64,000 bases of DNA from Polytrichum commune. Taxonomy: Eukaryota > Streptophyta > Polytrichopsida > Polytrichales > Polytrichaceae. This document shows positions 26,000 to 37,000 of the stretch, in pieces (the stretch's first letter is position 1; every line of letters starts with the position of its first letter). The notes beneath the pieces were generated by a model that saw nothing but the letters and a program-made list of their open reading frames with translations, was not told where the DNA came from and did not search any database. The stretch covers positions 54,015,554-54,079,553 of the forward strand of contig OX485803.1 in the NCBI GenBank assembly GCA_950295325.1, read 5' to 3'. The translations under genes were made by a program, and so were the position numbers.

Positions 26000-26532
26000 G
26001 GGCCGCTTTACACTTAGAGGCCGGGCCAATTCGTTGTGTAAGAGGCTTGAAATCCTCATTTGTGATTGGTCAAAAGGCTCAAATCGGCCCCAACCCCTTT
26101 ACATCTAGAGGCCGGGCCGATTTGGTGGTATGATTTTTTAAATTAAAAAATGTATGTTATGACACGGCCCGAGCTCGTTGAATTGGGTGCACCCAAAATG
26201 GAAGGCCAATTCTTGGCCTAGAGGCCAATGTCATATTCCACTAAAAAAATCTTCTTAAATAAAGTATAATTTTTTAAAGTGAACTAGATCCATTGGATTA
26301 TGTGGAATCTAAAGGCTCTATCTTAGATTATGCTACATCCGTTGGATTAGGCTAATTTTTTTGAATCAGCTTGGCTTCTTGGCCCGAGGGCCTTTACATA
26401 TGGGAAAATTGGCCCCCGGTATAATCTTATTATAATGTGTAGTAGAGGCCGGCCTCCAACCCAAAAAAGGCTGAAATTTTGTGCAATCGGCCTCAAGGGA
26501 AATTGGCCCGGCCTCTAGGTGTAAAGCGGCCC
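26000..26532. mobile_element. PIF/Harbinger-like MITE (533 bp)
   Basis: The terminal inverted repeats begin GGGCCGCTTTACAC and continue TAGAGGCCGGGCCAATT on both ends. A TAA duplication flanks the element (25997-25999 and 26533-26535). An internal copy of the subterminal block sits near 26096-26120. The termini share the pattern GGGCCRCTTYACAC with the MITE at 22216-22716, so the two probably used the same transposase. Confidence 0.8.
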
Positions 26533-26535
26533 TAA

Positions 26536-27655
26536 GAATCCACCATCCTTGGCCCACACGTCAATGTCCAAATCAAAAATTATTGGTCTTGCCCATGTTG
26601 TCGTCCACAACTTGCCTAACTGGAGGGAACCATGAACGGAGTAAGCTCCAACGACGTTAGTCATCTTTTGAGCCACAAACCCTCCTCGAACATTGGGAAT
26701 GTTTCTTGCTCCCATCTCCTCGGTTTGGCACCATATATGCAAATGTGTTATGCAAACGAGATATGTTAATATGTCATGCACTAGCTCTACGAATGTGTCA
26801 TGCACCATATTTACAAATGTATTATGCAATAGATCTCCATATGTGTTTTGCAACAAAATTCACGGATCCAAACTTGTTAGTGCGCACAACTATTTCATAC
26901 AAAATAGTGCTTGTAATCAAGTGTTCTTCCTCTCTAAGCACGTGATGCCAATATTCTATAACTCAGTACATGCACCTTCTTGTTTTGTGCCTACATTCAC
27001 ATGATCTGTAGGTTGTGCATGAGTAATAGTTGATGCGGTGTTATGAGATTTTGATATATATGATGATTATGTTGATTCTTAGTGTCAATCTATGATTGTT
27101 CACTACGATTGTTTACCATCCAAATCAATGTAGAGCCATAATTTGTTCTATAACTGTTTGATTGGATCATCACTTATGAGACTTGTGAGTCTTTAATCGG
27201 TTAGTCAATCCAATTGGTTTAATAACACAGACTTGTTGATCTAATAACACATCTCCACTTGCACATAACATATTGATTTGTTGAGTATTGTAATTGGAAC
27301 ATAATTGATCAAGACATGGCTGAAAACAAGTTGTATTTTGTGCAAAACACTTGTAATCTTCATTACATAAGAATCAATATCATGGACCTTAAACCCATCT
27401 ACAAGAAAAATGAAAAAGATGCCATGGTTGATCCGGTTGCCTTTTGGATTGCAAACATGTTTAAAAATGAGATTACGAGAATTGACTCAATACCCATCAA
27501 CATGCTCCAAAGCGGGTGTTACAACACCATCAACTATGCAATCATACATTGGGAGATGCTTGATGACTTCATAGTTGGTGAACAAAATAACAATTTTTTT
27601 TTTCTCTTGGCAAGTTTACTAAGAAAATTATGAAGACAAATTTTCCAAAATCCCT
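26536..27655. other. no recognised gene; one 105-codon open frame
   Basis: The open frame at 27316-27633 (+) starts MAENKLYFVQ and contains DPVAFWIANMF. I do not recognise it, it ends in a low-complexity T run, and no splice partners are evident. Frames at 26.5-27.0 kb occur on both strands and look like chance frames. Confidence 0.4.
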
Positions 27656-27656
27656 C

Positions 27657-27747
27657 AGCAATCTAGGGCATTATGTCACAATCTTTGCAAGTGACGCATA
27701 TAACAATGTCAGCATTAAATATTTTTGCTTCCCCTTGATATGTTTTA
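27657..27747 (-). pseudogene. C-terminal fragment related to the gene at 40994-41776
   Basis: Read on the minus strand, the end of this stretch encodes MLTLLYASLAKIVT and a stop. The gene right of the large transposon ends MVTLLYESPTKTVT and a stop, in the same orientation. The matching DNA runs from AGGGCATTATGTCACA to about AACAATGTCA. Only about 80 bases match, and the rest of the gene is missing on this side. It lies immediately left of the transposon's left target-site copy. Confidence 0.55.
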
Positions 27748-27757
27748 GGTATGCGAC
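27748..27757. repeat. left target-site duplication of the 13.2-kb transposon
   Basis: GGTATGCGAC here is repeated exactly at 40962-40971. An eleventh base (G at 27758, T at 40972) may be a mutated part of it. A 10-11 base duplication fits Mutator-like elements, which usually make 8-11. Confidence 0.85.
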
Positions 27758-27758
27758 G

Positions 27759-27860
27759 AGGGAAGCTAACACATGAGCGATGTGCCGTGAGCAGTGAGCG
27801 GTGAGCGGTAACACATGAGCAATGAGCAGTAACATGTGAGCAATGATACCAAATTTAGTA
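27759..27860 (+). repeat. left terminal inverted repeat of the 13.2-kb transposon
   Basis: It begins AGGGAAGC and contains several GTGAGC/ATGAGC hexamers before TGATACCAAATTTAGTAAT. It aligns to the reverse complement of 40861-40961 with small gaps. Subterminal hexamer repeats of this sort are often transposase binding sites. Confidence 0.8.
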
Positions 27861-28067
27861 ATTGGGCACGGTTTTAGGTAATATTTTCTAAAATTGGCAC
27901 TCATATTTTTGGAATATAAAGTACTCACATTCGGATTGAAGAAGAATGAAGGCAACTTATAACCATGGATATTTAGTCCATTGCTGGTTTTTATTATAGA
28001 AATCCACACTAATACATGTCACTTATTCAAATTCTCAAACATGTAGTCAAATACAACACTTGAAATA

Positions 28068-31000
28068 TTACTCACATTCTACAACACCTACAAGTTCAAG
28101 TAATTGCATGACCTCGTTGTAGGAGTACGTTGGAGCATGAATGAACTTGTCACTATCATAATCCACTTTGCACAAAAATCTAAACACGTAATAAAGATGT
28201 TTGCAATACACCCATTTCCCTTTCTTTTTCAAGGACTGAGATGACATTTTGGTGAAGTCAGGGCATGTGCAATGCGGCATATCGCCAATTGTGACACGAT
28301 ATGTGATGTCCTCCTTGGAGACGATGTTGATTAGCACTCCAAATCTTGGATATGGAATGGCAGTTATTCCAACCACATAATATCCGTCCATAAGCCCGGC
28401 GCTCTCCCATTTGTTTTTATGATATATTGTTGGTGCTGCTAGATTGCGGCGCACTGACTTGCCAAACCTGGAAGTTGGGTGGGCATCCGGATTTAGTGGC
28501 ACATGAAAATCCGTCCGAGGGATTGGGAGTATCACAATTGTTGAAAGCCTACGGCGAGGAGAGAGAGCCTCCCTCTGCTGCAATTGGAACCCAACATCTT
28601 CGAGTGCCAATACTTCTTGCCTTGAGAGATTGGTACCTATCTTCACAGGCCATATGCTGGGAACTACAGGCCAATCTAACACACACTTACACAACGTTTG
28701 ATGTCATCAGGGCAAAACCAAAACTCGTACTCCACATTGTTGGTGGAGCGGTATTCCTTCTTCAATCCTTTGTACGTGGGAGCTGGTGTGCCATGTTTGC
28801 CAGTACCGACTTTGGCATTGCACAAAGTCCCTGTATTGGCTTGCATTGCCCAACATCTTTTGGCAGAGTTGGCTGGCAATCGTGCAATATGCCAATGGGA
28901 AGAAGAACAATCAGTCTCTAACACTGATGTGGTATGTGCCACACCATGCTCTGTAGAAACCAAAGATTCCTCTATGATTGCCCTTCTAACCCTAGTGTTA
29001 GGGCGAGGAATGGAGTAGTTCACTTTATTGGGTCGGTGTGAGTCACAATCTGCACCCGGTGGCAGATCAAGCTTTCGTTTGGTGGATCCAAACAACTCAG
29101 ACACCTCCAAAGCACAATCCCTAGTATTGAGATCTTGCAACCCTGAATAGGACTTCATGGCATCTGCCAATAGTTTCGGATCTCCGCACCTGGCAGCAGC
29201 TTTCAATTTCAAGGACGCAGAATTAGGCCCTTTACCAGTAGAACCACCTCTCAACCATGATCTGTAATTTGCAATCTGCATGAATGCACGGATCAAATCG
29301 TCCACTGTTGCTTCATACAGACAAGTCATCTTGTTTCCAGACTGCTGGAGCCATTTGTTGTGCACTGTTTCTGCAAGATTACACGTTGGCATTTCTGCAC
29401 GTTCATCCATTGTCATATCCTGCAAAAATATTACACAAATTAGAATAGATGGTATATGTAAATATATATCATGGATTTCTAAAAAGTAAAATAACATATG
29501 AAATACATAGTAATGAAGCACTTACAAGAATCATGTGACCACCCCATTGCCTATAACGAAAGTGCCAAAACCCCAACCACTCGAACAAGCCGAGAATGCC
29601 TTCTTCTATGGCAGCTCCGGATGACAACCACCATGAACGAATGACATGATATTTAGTTTCAGCTTCATCAATTGTTTTCGCGTCTTTATAATCCTTGCAT
29701 AGTTGTTTGTGCTGAAACTGCAAAGATATCTTGATATACTTCTGCGTCACCTTATCCAAACTTTGTGACCAATGAAAAAGATAAGTACGCTCACGACCCA
29801 CCATTGGCAAACTTGGGTCACCTACACCATAAATCTTTCTGACCGTATTCCAATTAGCCTGAGCGCTATCTGCCATGAAACCTTTGAAATTTACTTTTGA
29901 CACTCCATTCTCCGACATGACGGAGTTCAAGTTTTCCCAAAAGAGCATTTGAGCTACGCCATCTTCAGATTGCATGTCACAACACGCAATGGTCAACACC
30001 TTACAGTACTTGCTATCATACACATGACACGCAAGGGTGGTCCAGCCCTTCAGACGTTTGACGTGATCAAACATTATCCATGAATTCTCCATATCTCCTC
30101 CCACCTGCATACGTTTCACAATATCCACACCACTTCCCGGAAGATCTACTGACATTTTGAAGACAAATACTTTGTCTTTGGATTGTCCCGGGAATCTACT
30201 ATCATGGACGTACTTGAAGCCTGAATGATCTTTGAGTGCCATGATACTATCCATTGTGTCCATTCCACTACGAACAAAGCGTTTTGAGCCCGATACAAAG
30301 TTACGACAATTTGGAGAGGCAAGAGTACTGAATTTATCCATGACGACCTTTAATGACGAACCTGCTAGGTGATGTCCTTCACCATTTGATGGAGATTTTA
30401 GGAGGTAGTCTGCTAGGAATTTTTTGCTCGCTGCCATAACTATTGCAGAGTTTTTGGCAGTGGGTGTTTTTATGACCTCATTGGCAACGCATTGGTAAGC
30501 CATGTCAAGTGACTCACGACATGTACCATTTGATACAGGGTGTTCATGAACACCTAGATGTATACAAGCTCTTGACATCCCTGGGGATGTGGAGTGAACA
30601 TATAGTATGCGAGCATGACACAACGCAATACACGTTGGTGTTGAACGACATACCTTACATTCCAATCTTGATTTTTCTGGGGCAACATCTCCCACAGAAA
30701 ATGGGATAGGAGTCGATCCAATCCATTCGGTGCAGTTGTGAACACCTCCATTGCGATCCAGATAATCACAGTATGTATTTGTGCACTGTAAATGACCGGT
30801 ACATGAAGAACGTCTGAAAGAAAGTCCAAAATCGTTTTGGATATTTGTTGTTTTGGTTATGCACCACGGATGTCCGTCGCACATCTTATCCATGCCATCC
30901 ATGGAACGCCCATACGTACTAGAAACATCCACAGCTATTGGAGGCAAAATAAAGATAACATCACCATTAAAAGATGGTGGCAAGTACTTGACATCACGTA

Positions 31001-31661
31001 CATCTATAGTGTCAAAATCAATTGCAGTAAGATCGGATTTAGACCTTCTCCTAGACTTTGTCATTTTTAATGCATCGACAATATTAAAACCTGAAAAAAA
31101 TGAAGAAGGATGAAGAGGTGGACGTTGAGACGAAACACCATGGCGAATCAATTTCATGTACGACGAATTGTGAGGGGTTTTATCAACATCCACAGAGACC
31201 AGAACCGGATTGGAAGGCTTAGTCTTATAAGGAAAAGGTGATGTATCAGAAAGATCAACAACAGGACAATCCTCTTCATCTGAATCCAACAACACAAGAA
31301 CATCATCGTCACTTGGTTCTATCTTGACAGTAGCCATACTAGGCACATTGACAGTAGATGCGCCAGACTCATTTGTCAACAAAACAGTGGATGCTTGCAT
31401 CTGAGACTCAGAAAGCCCTATAATTCTAAATGATCCTGGACCTAAAATCCAAAAGTATCCATCTTGACACATGTTTTTCGGAATCAAAATTGTCTCCAAG
31501 ATATCGCCGTTCATGGAATACATCTCTTGCTCCACGTATATAGATCATATCCGGAGATTGAATCTCAAACTAAGCAACTCTTTTGAGACCTTCACATGAT
31601 GATCATCCTCAAGATGCAAAGTGAAGGGCACAAATGATCCAGATGCTTTAATGGTAGCCAT
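28068..31661 (-). pseudogene. MULE-type transposase with C-terminal SWIM zinc finger (one stop, one frameshift)
   Basis: Exon 1 spans 31661-29526 (712 codons, start MATIKASGSF), the intron 29525-29420 (GT-AG), and exon 2 29419-28068; about 1,160 codons in all. A Cys/His-rich region at ~260-375 includes CKVCRSTPTC and ends RACIHLGVHEHPV, resembling FLYWCH/WRKY-type fingers. The DDE core region at ~520-660 includes MFDHVK (D~532) and GFMADSAQANW (D~598). A SWIM motif near the end reads CTCPDF, later YCKHLYYV (CxC...CxH). Such a protein would cut and join transposon ends in the nucleus. Two lesions are visible: an in-frame TGA at 31547-31545 and a frame change near 28676-28690 in a GT-rich stretch. 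Exon 2 is two bases longer than a multiple of three, so one GT gain would explain it. Either lesion could also be an assembly error. The rest of the frame is open and conserved, so the decay is recent. Exact catalytic residues are my assignment. Confidence 0.85.
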
Positions 31662-32011
31662 TTTGAAGTAAGGGTATTGGAGAATGAAAGACATTGGAAT
31701 GTGCAAATGAAAGACTATTTGTATTGGCAATATTGGGCCTTCGCAAGAAACCCTAAATGAGAACAATAAAAAAATGAAGAAACCCTAATATCTAATAACA
31801 ATGAAAGTGATCACAATAAACGAGTTTCCGCGTCGAAAAAAAATAACAAGGAAAATATACGGTGTTAGTATATTTCAAAATAAATATTATAATCAATAGA
31901 ATAGAACCACGCGTTAATAAGATTCAATATATATATGTAGGAGTATGCACCAAACTTCGTATGAGTGTTTTAGAAAGTGAGTTGTATAGCGGTTAGCATT
32001 TATTATCACAG
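31662..32011. promoter_or_regulatory. shared divergent promoter region of the two transposon genes
   Basis: These ~350 bases separate the two divergent start codons. They are AT-rich and contain two AAACCCTA motifs (31748-31755 and 31780-31787), the plant telo-box sequence known from promoters of many growth-linked genes. A TATATATAT stretch near 31927-31937 could serve the plus-strand gene ~80 bases upstream of its ATG. No start sites can be fixed from sequence alone. Confidence 0.5.
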
Positions 32012-32869
32012 ATGCAAGAGGTAGATCAACATGAGACTAGTACACAATTGAGTGGAAGAAGGAAGAGACGAAAATGATTGTACTTCACAACAAAGAGAGT
32101 TCGAGAACGAGTAAGCAGTATGAGGAAAAAATCTAACATTGTAGTGCAGAAATATATAGATGATTTAGCAGAAACACAAAAGAGTATAGATTTGAATGAT
32201 TTGGACGAAGAAAGTGAAGAGGCAAGAGAAGAGGTTGATGGGGATGTATACAACAATACTGCATATAAGATTGGAATCCACGATGATGGTGAAGAGGAAG
32301 AAAATGAGCAAATCAAGATGTATGAAGAAGATGACAACAACTCCCTGCACGAAAACGAAGAAGATGAAGATGAAGATGAAGACGAAATTTATTGCGTAAG
32401 TATCTTTTGAGCATTTCATAGAAAATAACACATATTTGACATAACACAAATGCTATTGGAATTGCAATTTGATGAGAGTAATAGTTAGCCAGATGGTAGA
32501 GCAAGCGCATTACTTTGTTGAAAGTAGATAATTTTATTAAAAATTTATTAAGAAGAATCTACGCACACTTGCATAGGAAAGCCTTCTATGTATCCAACCT
32601 ATGTAATTTCCTGCCTAACCACTAGCTCATTAGGGGATAGCATCAGTCAATGCAACCAACCGAATTCGAACCCCGGTTAGTACAGACCGAAACATCAGTC
32701 TCTTTAGACTACTCGCATCCACAGGTGGATGTCTTAAATCCTTTTGCACATAGTTATATTCAATTCGCGAAGGTATATGATCGCTTCTAGCTAGTCTACC
32801 ATAAGCAACGACAAATACGTTTAAGAGTCCAGAAGGTATTAACAGGACTGCAAATTTCATACCCTTTCC

Positions 32870-33690
32870 CGGTGTATGAAAGTAGAAACACGTATGAGGA
32901 CCGGATAGGGTATGAGAGTGGAAATATGTAGGAGGGCCCCCAGGGTATTGGCGGTATGGCCACAACCCCCCGTGTATGACAGTGGATACACGTATGAAAG
33001 CCCCAGGGGTATTGGCGGTACCCACCACTATCATTTTGGGTATGAGAAGAGAAATACGAAGGAGGTCCCGAAGGGTATTGGCGGTGCCACCAATACCCCC
33101 CGGGTATTAAAATGAAAACATGTATAAAGGCCCCAACGGTATTGGTGATGCCCCTAACACCCCCCCCCCCCGGCCACCGTGGGTATGGAAATAGATATAC
33201 GTATGTGGTCTCACGGGTATTGGTGGCACCACCAATACCCACCGGGTATGAAGGAAGAAATACGTATGTGGTCCAAGGGGTATTGGCGGCACCGCCAATA
33301 CCCCTTCGGGTATAAAGGAGGAAATACATATGGGGTCTAATGGGTATTGGCGGCACCGCCAATACCCCCTCAGGTATAAAAGAAGAAATACGTATGTGGC
33401 CTAAGGGGTATTGGCAGCACCGCCAATACCCCCTCGGGTATAAATGAAGAAATACGTCTGTGGTCTAAGGGGTAATGGCGGCACCGCCAATACCCCCTCG
33501 GGTATGGAAGAGGAAGCACGTACAAGGGCTTGGGGATATTGGCGGTGCCGCCAATATCCCTCAGGGTATGGGAGAGGTTATGCATTAGAAAATACCAAGG
33601 GTATTGGCGGTACCGATAATATCCCTAAGGCCTAAAGTTGCGATGTTTATAAAGATATTGGCGGTGCCGCCGATACCATCCGGGTAGGAA
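32870..33690. repeat. tandem array of ~12 palindromic 64-bp units
   Basis: The core word TATTGGCGG or a close variant starts at 32947, 33010, 33076, 33140, 33218, 33281, 33345, 33409, 33473, 33537, 33602 and 33656. The spacing is 63-66, except 78 where a C run is inserted and 54 at the end. In the best units GGGGTATTGGCGG is followed by CA and then its reverse complement, a 13-bp arm hairpin with a 2-base loop. Between palindromes the units share GGGTATAAA-GAAGAAATACGTATG and GTCTAAG. Arm changes are often matched on the other side (33537: GATATTGG with CCAATATC), which suggests the pairing was conserved or recently copied. Confidence 0.9.
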
Positions 33691-34063
33691 ACTGAAAGTA
33701 TTTTTGGGTAAGCATTGTCCTCATCCAAATGTAAATTTTCATCCAATAAGATTCATTCGTCAAAAAATTCTGATAGACAAGGTAGGAAACCCTAAGTTCA
33801 GTTCTTTTTCGGTGGCTGAACATTGAGAAGAGTGTCAAGCCGTGATGGTAGTAAGGAGGTGGTGGAAGAAGATATTAGGTGTGGCGGGTTGTCGGAAGGT
33901 CGGATGTAACAAAGTATGAGGTGATTGTCTTCATTTGTGTATGTATGTATTGTGTATTCTGAAAATGCATATGAAAAGTTATTTTCAAGCTTAAGAACGT
34001 GTGTTTGTAATTTGTACAAGTATATGTTGTTATAATCTGTATAGATAAATGAGTTTGTATTTG

Positions 34064-34092
34064 AGGGTATTGGCGGTGCCGCCAATACCCCT
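34064..34092. repeat. isolated copy of the array palindrome
   Basis: GGGTATTGGCGG, TG, then the reverse complement: a 12-bp arm hairpin identical in core to the 64-bp units, ~400 bases downstream of the array. A degraded partner (GATATTGGCGG with an imperfect second arm) lies near 34173-34196. Confidence 0.8.
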
Positions 34093-37000
34093 GTAACAAC
34101 CAAATATTGAAGGACTGAATGCTTTGATAGCATAATGAAGAACCAATTCTACTGTGTATCAACAGTCTGAGGATATTGGCGGCACAACCAATATACCAAA
34201 GACTGTGTGTATGTTGGTGTGAATATTTGGGTGTTTATGTGTGTATGTGTGTGTGTTTTTTTTTTTTTTAAAAAGTCCGAAATTGGTAGATTTGGGTTTT
34301 AAGAGGTGAATTTTTAAAATTACAAAAACACCTTAGATTACGTTGAAAAAAAATAAGTGTATACATTTAGATCATCCCAGTAGACATGATTTTTTGTGGA
34401 ATTTAAAACTTGAATTTGGATTTTTAGGAAATTTCCAAAGTCTACTGTTTTGTGGGGTTGAAGATTTGTAATCTAATGTACCCCCTCGGTACATTCTAGA
34501 ATTTGTTTTATGAAGTGTTTCTTTCAACTAGGCAACTTTGAAGGTCCATAAACATTTAAGATCGTGATGAAAATTTATAAAATAAGTACGATCTGATTCA
34601 TTTTGTTTGGCTCTACTTCTTGTTCATATAATGTTTTTTCATATGAGTTCATTTTTTATGTTTAAAAATTTGTTGAAGTTCTACATAAGAAGTTGTTTGT
34701 TGTTTTGAATTTAGTTGAGGTGATCAACAATTTGTATTTTGACAAGTTTCTTCATCTTTGTTGCAGATGGAGACAAACAATACTTCTAAGCATTTGGCTT
34801 CTGATAACAAGCCAAATGATGATTTGTATGAAGTCACTTCTTTTCATGTGAAAGCAAATGCTATTTTGAGTGATCATTCGTTTTATTCTAACTCAGTGAT
34901 TGAAAATCTGGAATTTCAACCTACTTCAAAATCAAGATTCTTTATTCCGTTATGTCGTTTGCTTTCAATGCCTTTGGTTCGACCAACCTTGATGTCAGAT
35001 GTTCTCAAGTTGGAACAGGGTTTTATTGATGAGTATAGATCCGGAAGTGCCGTGTTCTATATCTCAGTTGTAAACAATGAAATGGAAACTGAAGATGTGA
35101 CCCTGAGTTGATAAATTCTTGAAATATACACTGAAAAAATGCAAGTACAAAATTCGATGAGTTTCTAAAAGAAAACGAGGTTCTCAACAAATTTGTGGGC
35201 AAGATGTTTTGGGTGTGGGATGGGAATCATTGTTTGCAAGCATGGAGGTCAGTTATCGATAAGCATCATTTTAGAGAGGCAACTTGGCACATTTCAGTGG
35301 ATTCTATTTTGTTGAATCCATCCCCTGATGTTGCGGTGCTGTTCACAGTAATGTACGATCTCAACAGGTAAATTTTTACCGTGTAATTTGTTTTTGTTTT
35401 TTCATTTCTCAAGTTTTTAGTTTGTTTCTTATTTGTTTTTTATATTTCTTATTGAATTCGTTTTGGTTGTTTCAGTAATGTTGAACATTCTCATGTGAAG
35501 ACCAACCTTGTGCATTAACTGTATCGTGTGCAAGCCATCGGAAGTCTACCCATTGAAAACTTCAAAAATTTATTGACACCTGACCAATACAAAAAGTGCA
35601 TCACAAAGACAATTGCAACGTGGTACTCGCTTACACGGGATCTCTTCTTAGATTATTTATATAATGTAAGTTTCATATCACTCTTCACACTCTTCGTTTA
35701 TTTCATTAGCTTTCTTGTTTTAATCATATTTCTGTGTTTAACTGATTTAACGTATTTCTGTGTTTAGCGTGATATTGCTGATGCAGGAGATTTGGCTAAG
35801 AAAAAATATTTTGAGGTTATTCAAGAGCATGAGAGGTCCGTTGAAGGAGTTACTGAATTTATGAATGCAGCAATGGATGCCAAACGTGTCAAACTAGACT
35901 CTAGTCTTGCAAAGTATTTACCCCTTGCGGATCCCAGTTTGAGACATGTATTCTTAGCTCAAATCAAACGGCATTATGACTTGTGTTATGAAGAACCTCA
36001 AATGAATCAAGAAAAACTTCAGCATCTTGTGACATCGAAAGTAGATGCCGCACAGAAGGTTAAATGGTTGGAGCTGTGGAATTCAACTCCTACATTTCGT
36101 ATGTCTTTGAAATTTCCAAAGATGCCTATTTCCGATAAGGCTTTTGATTTGTGGTTACACAAAGCAACCTTTTGGAGTCAGGTAATAATATCTCGTTGAA
36201 GTCTGTTTTGATCTGAATAATTGTAAGTATTATTTTCATATTATATGTATTCTATACTTTTGTTCTCATTTGTTTTTTTTTTTCAACAGTTGGCTAAAGA
36301 AGCTCTTTCTCTCTATGAATCCACAATTTCTGAATTAAACATCATCATCAAGATCGCTCCTGAAACAGTGGAACCTTTGCCACTTTTTGCTGATTATGTT
36401 GAATCTTGGAGGGTTACTTGTTGGGAAACGATATTTTTCAAATTGTTCAAATCGAATGACGGCATTGTGAAAAACAAGACTTTTGATAAACAGCCTGGAG
36501 GACTTCAAGCCATGAGGCGGGTTGTTTACAGGTATTTGTGATATTTGTCTTGACCGTATTTTATGTTTGGCATTCTTCATTTTTTTCCTATTTCTATAAC
36601 TCTTTTTACTTGAATCTAATTTTTTGGATTACACAAATACTTTAAGCGTGTGTTGCTTCCTGCCAATGCTTTGGATAAGCTACCAACATTTTTTGACAGT
36701 TTCAAAGATGTTCAATCGGAGAATTCGATGTTCATTCCTGAAATATGCAAGGATTGGAATGAGGTCCATTGGTATGAATGCGGATGATATTTGGATTGTC
36801 CTAAGAGTAAAACCCCACATTCCGAATTGGAATTGCGTAATCATCTTGAGCCAGCATTTGTTCCACCTACAGTGGAGGAAGATTTCCCACGTAGTGCACC
36901 CATTAAAAGCAAGAGGAAGAATAGTGTTCAAGTGCCCGAACAATCCAAAGACAATGGTCCAATGAATGATGAACCTTCTGGCAAGAAGCTTAAGGTTTCT

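Larger units (their letters stand above)
32396..34766 (+). other. first intron of the ParB-methyltransferase gene
   Basis: The donor GTAAGTATC directly follows the codon TGC at 32393-32395, and the acceptor TTGTTGCAG directly precedes ATGGAG at 34767; both sides are phase 0. At ~2.37 kb it is far longer than the gene's other introns (roughly 100-130 bases). It holds the 64-bp palindromic array and further single palindromes near 34064-34092 and 34173-34196. The join is a proposal: the downstream ATG could instead be a separate start. Confidence 0.5.

Noticed and set aside
32630-33635. Several open frames over the 64-bp array with PPIPxxPHTY-type repeats
   Set aside because: They are translations of the palindromic array in various frames on both strands.
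32870-33690. Regular repeat array resembling a CRISPR
   Set aside because: The 64-bp units repeat throughout with no unique spacers, there are no cas genes, and the surroundings are a spliced eukaryotic gene.
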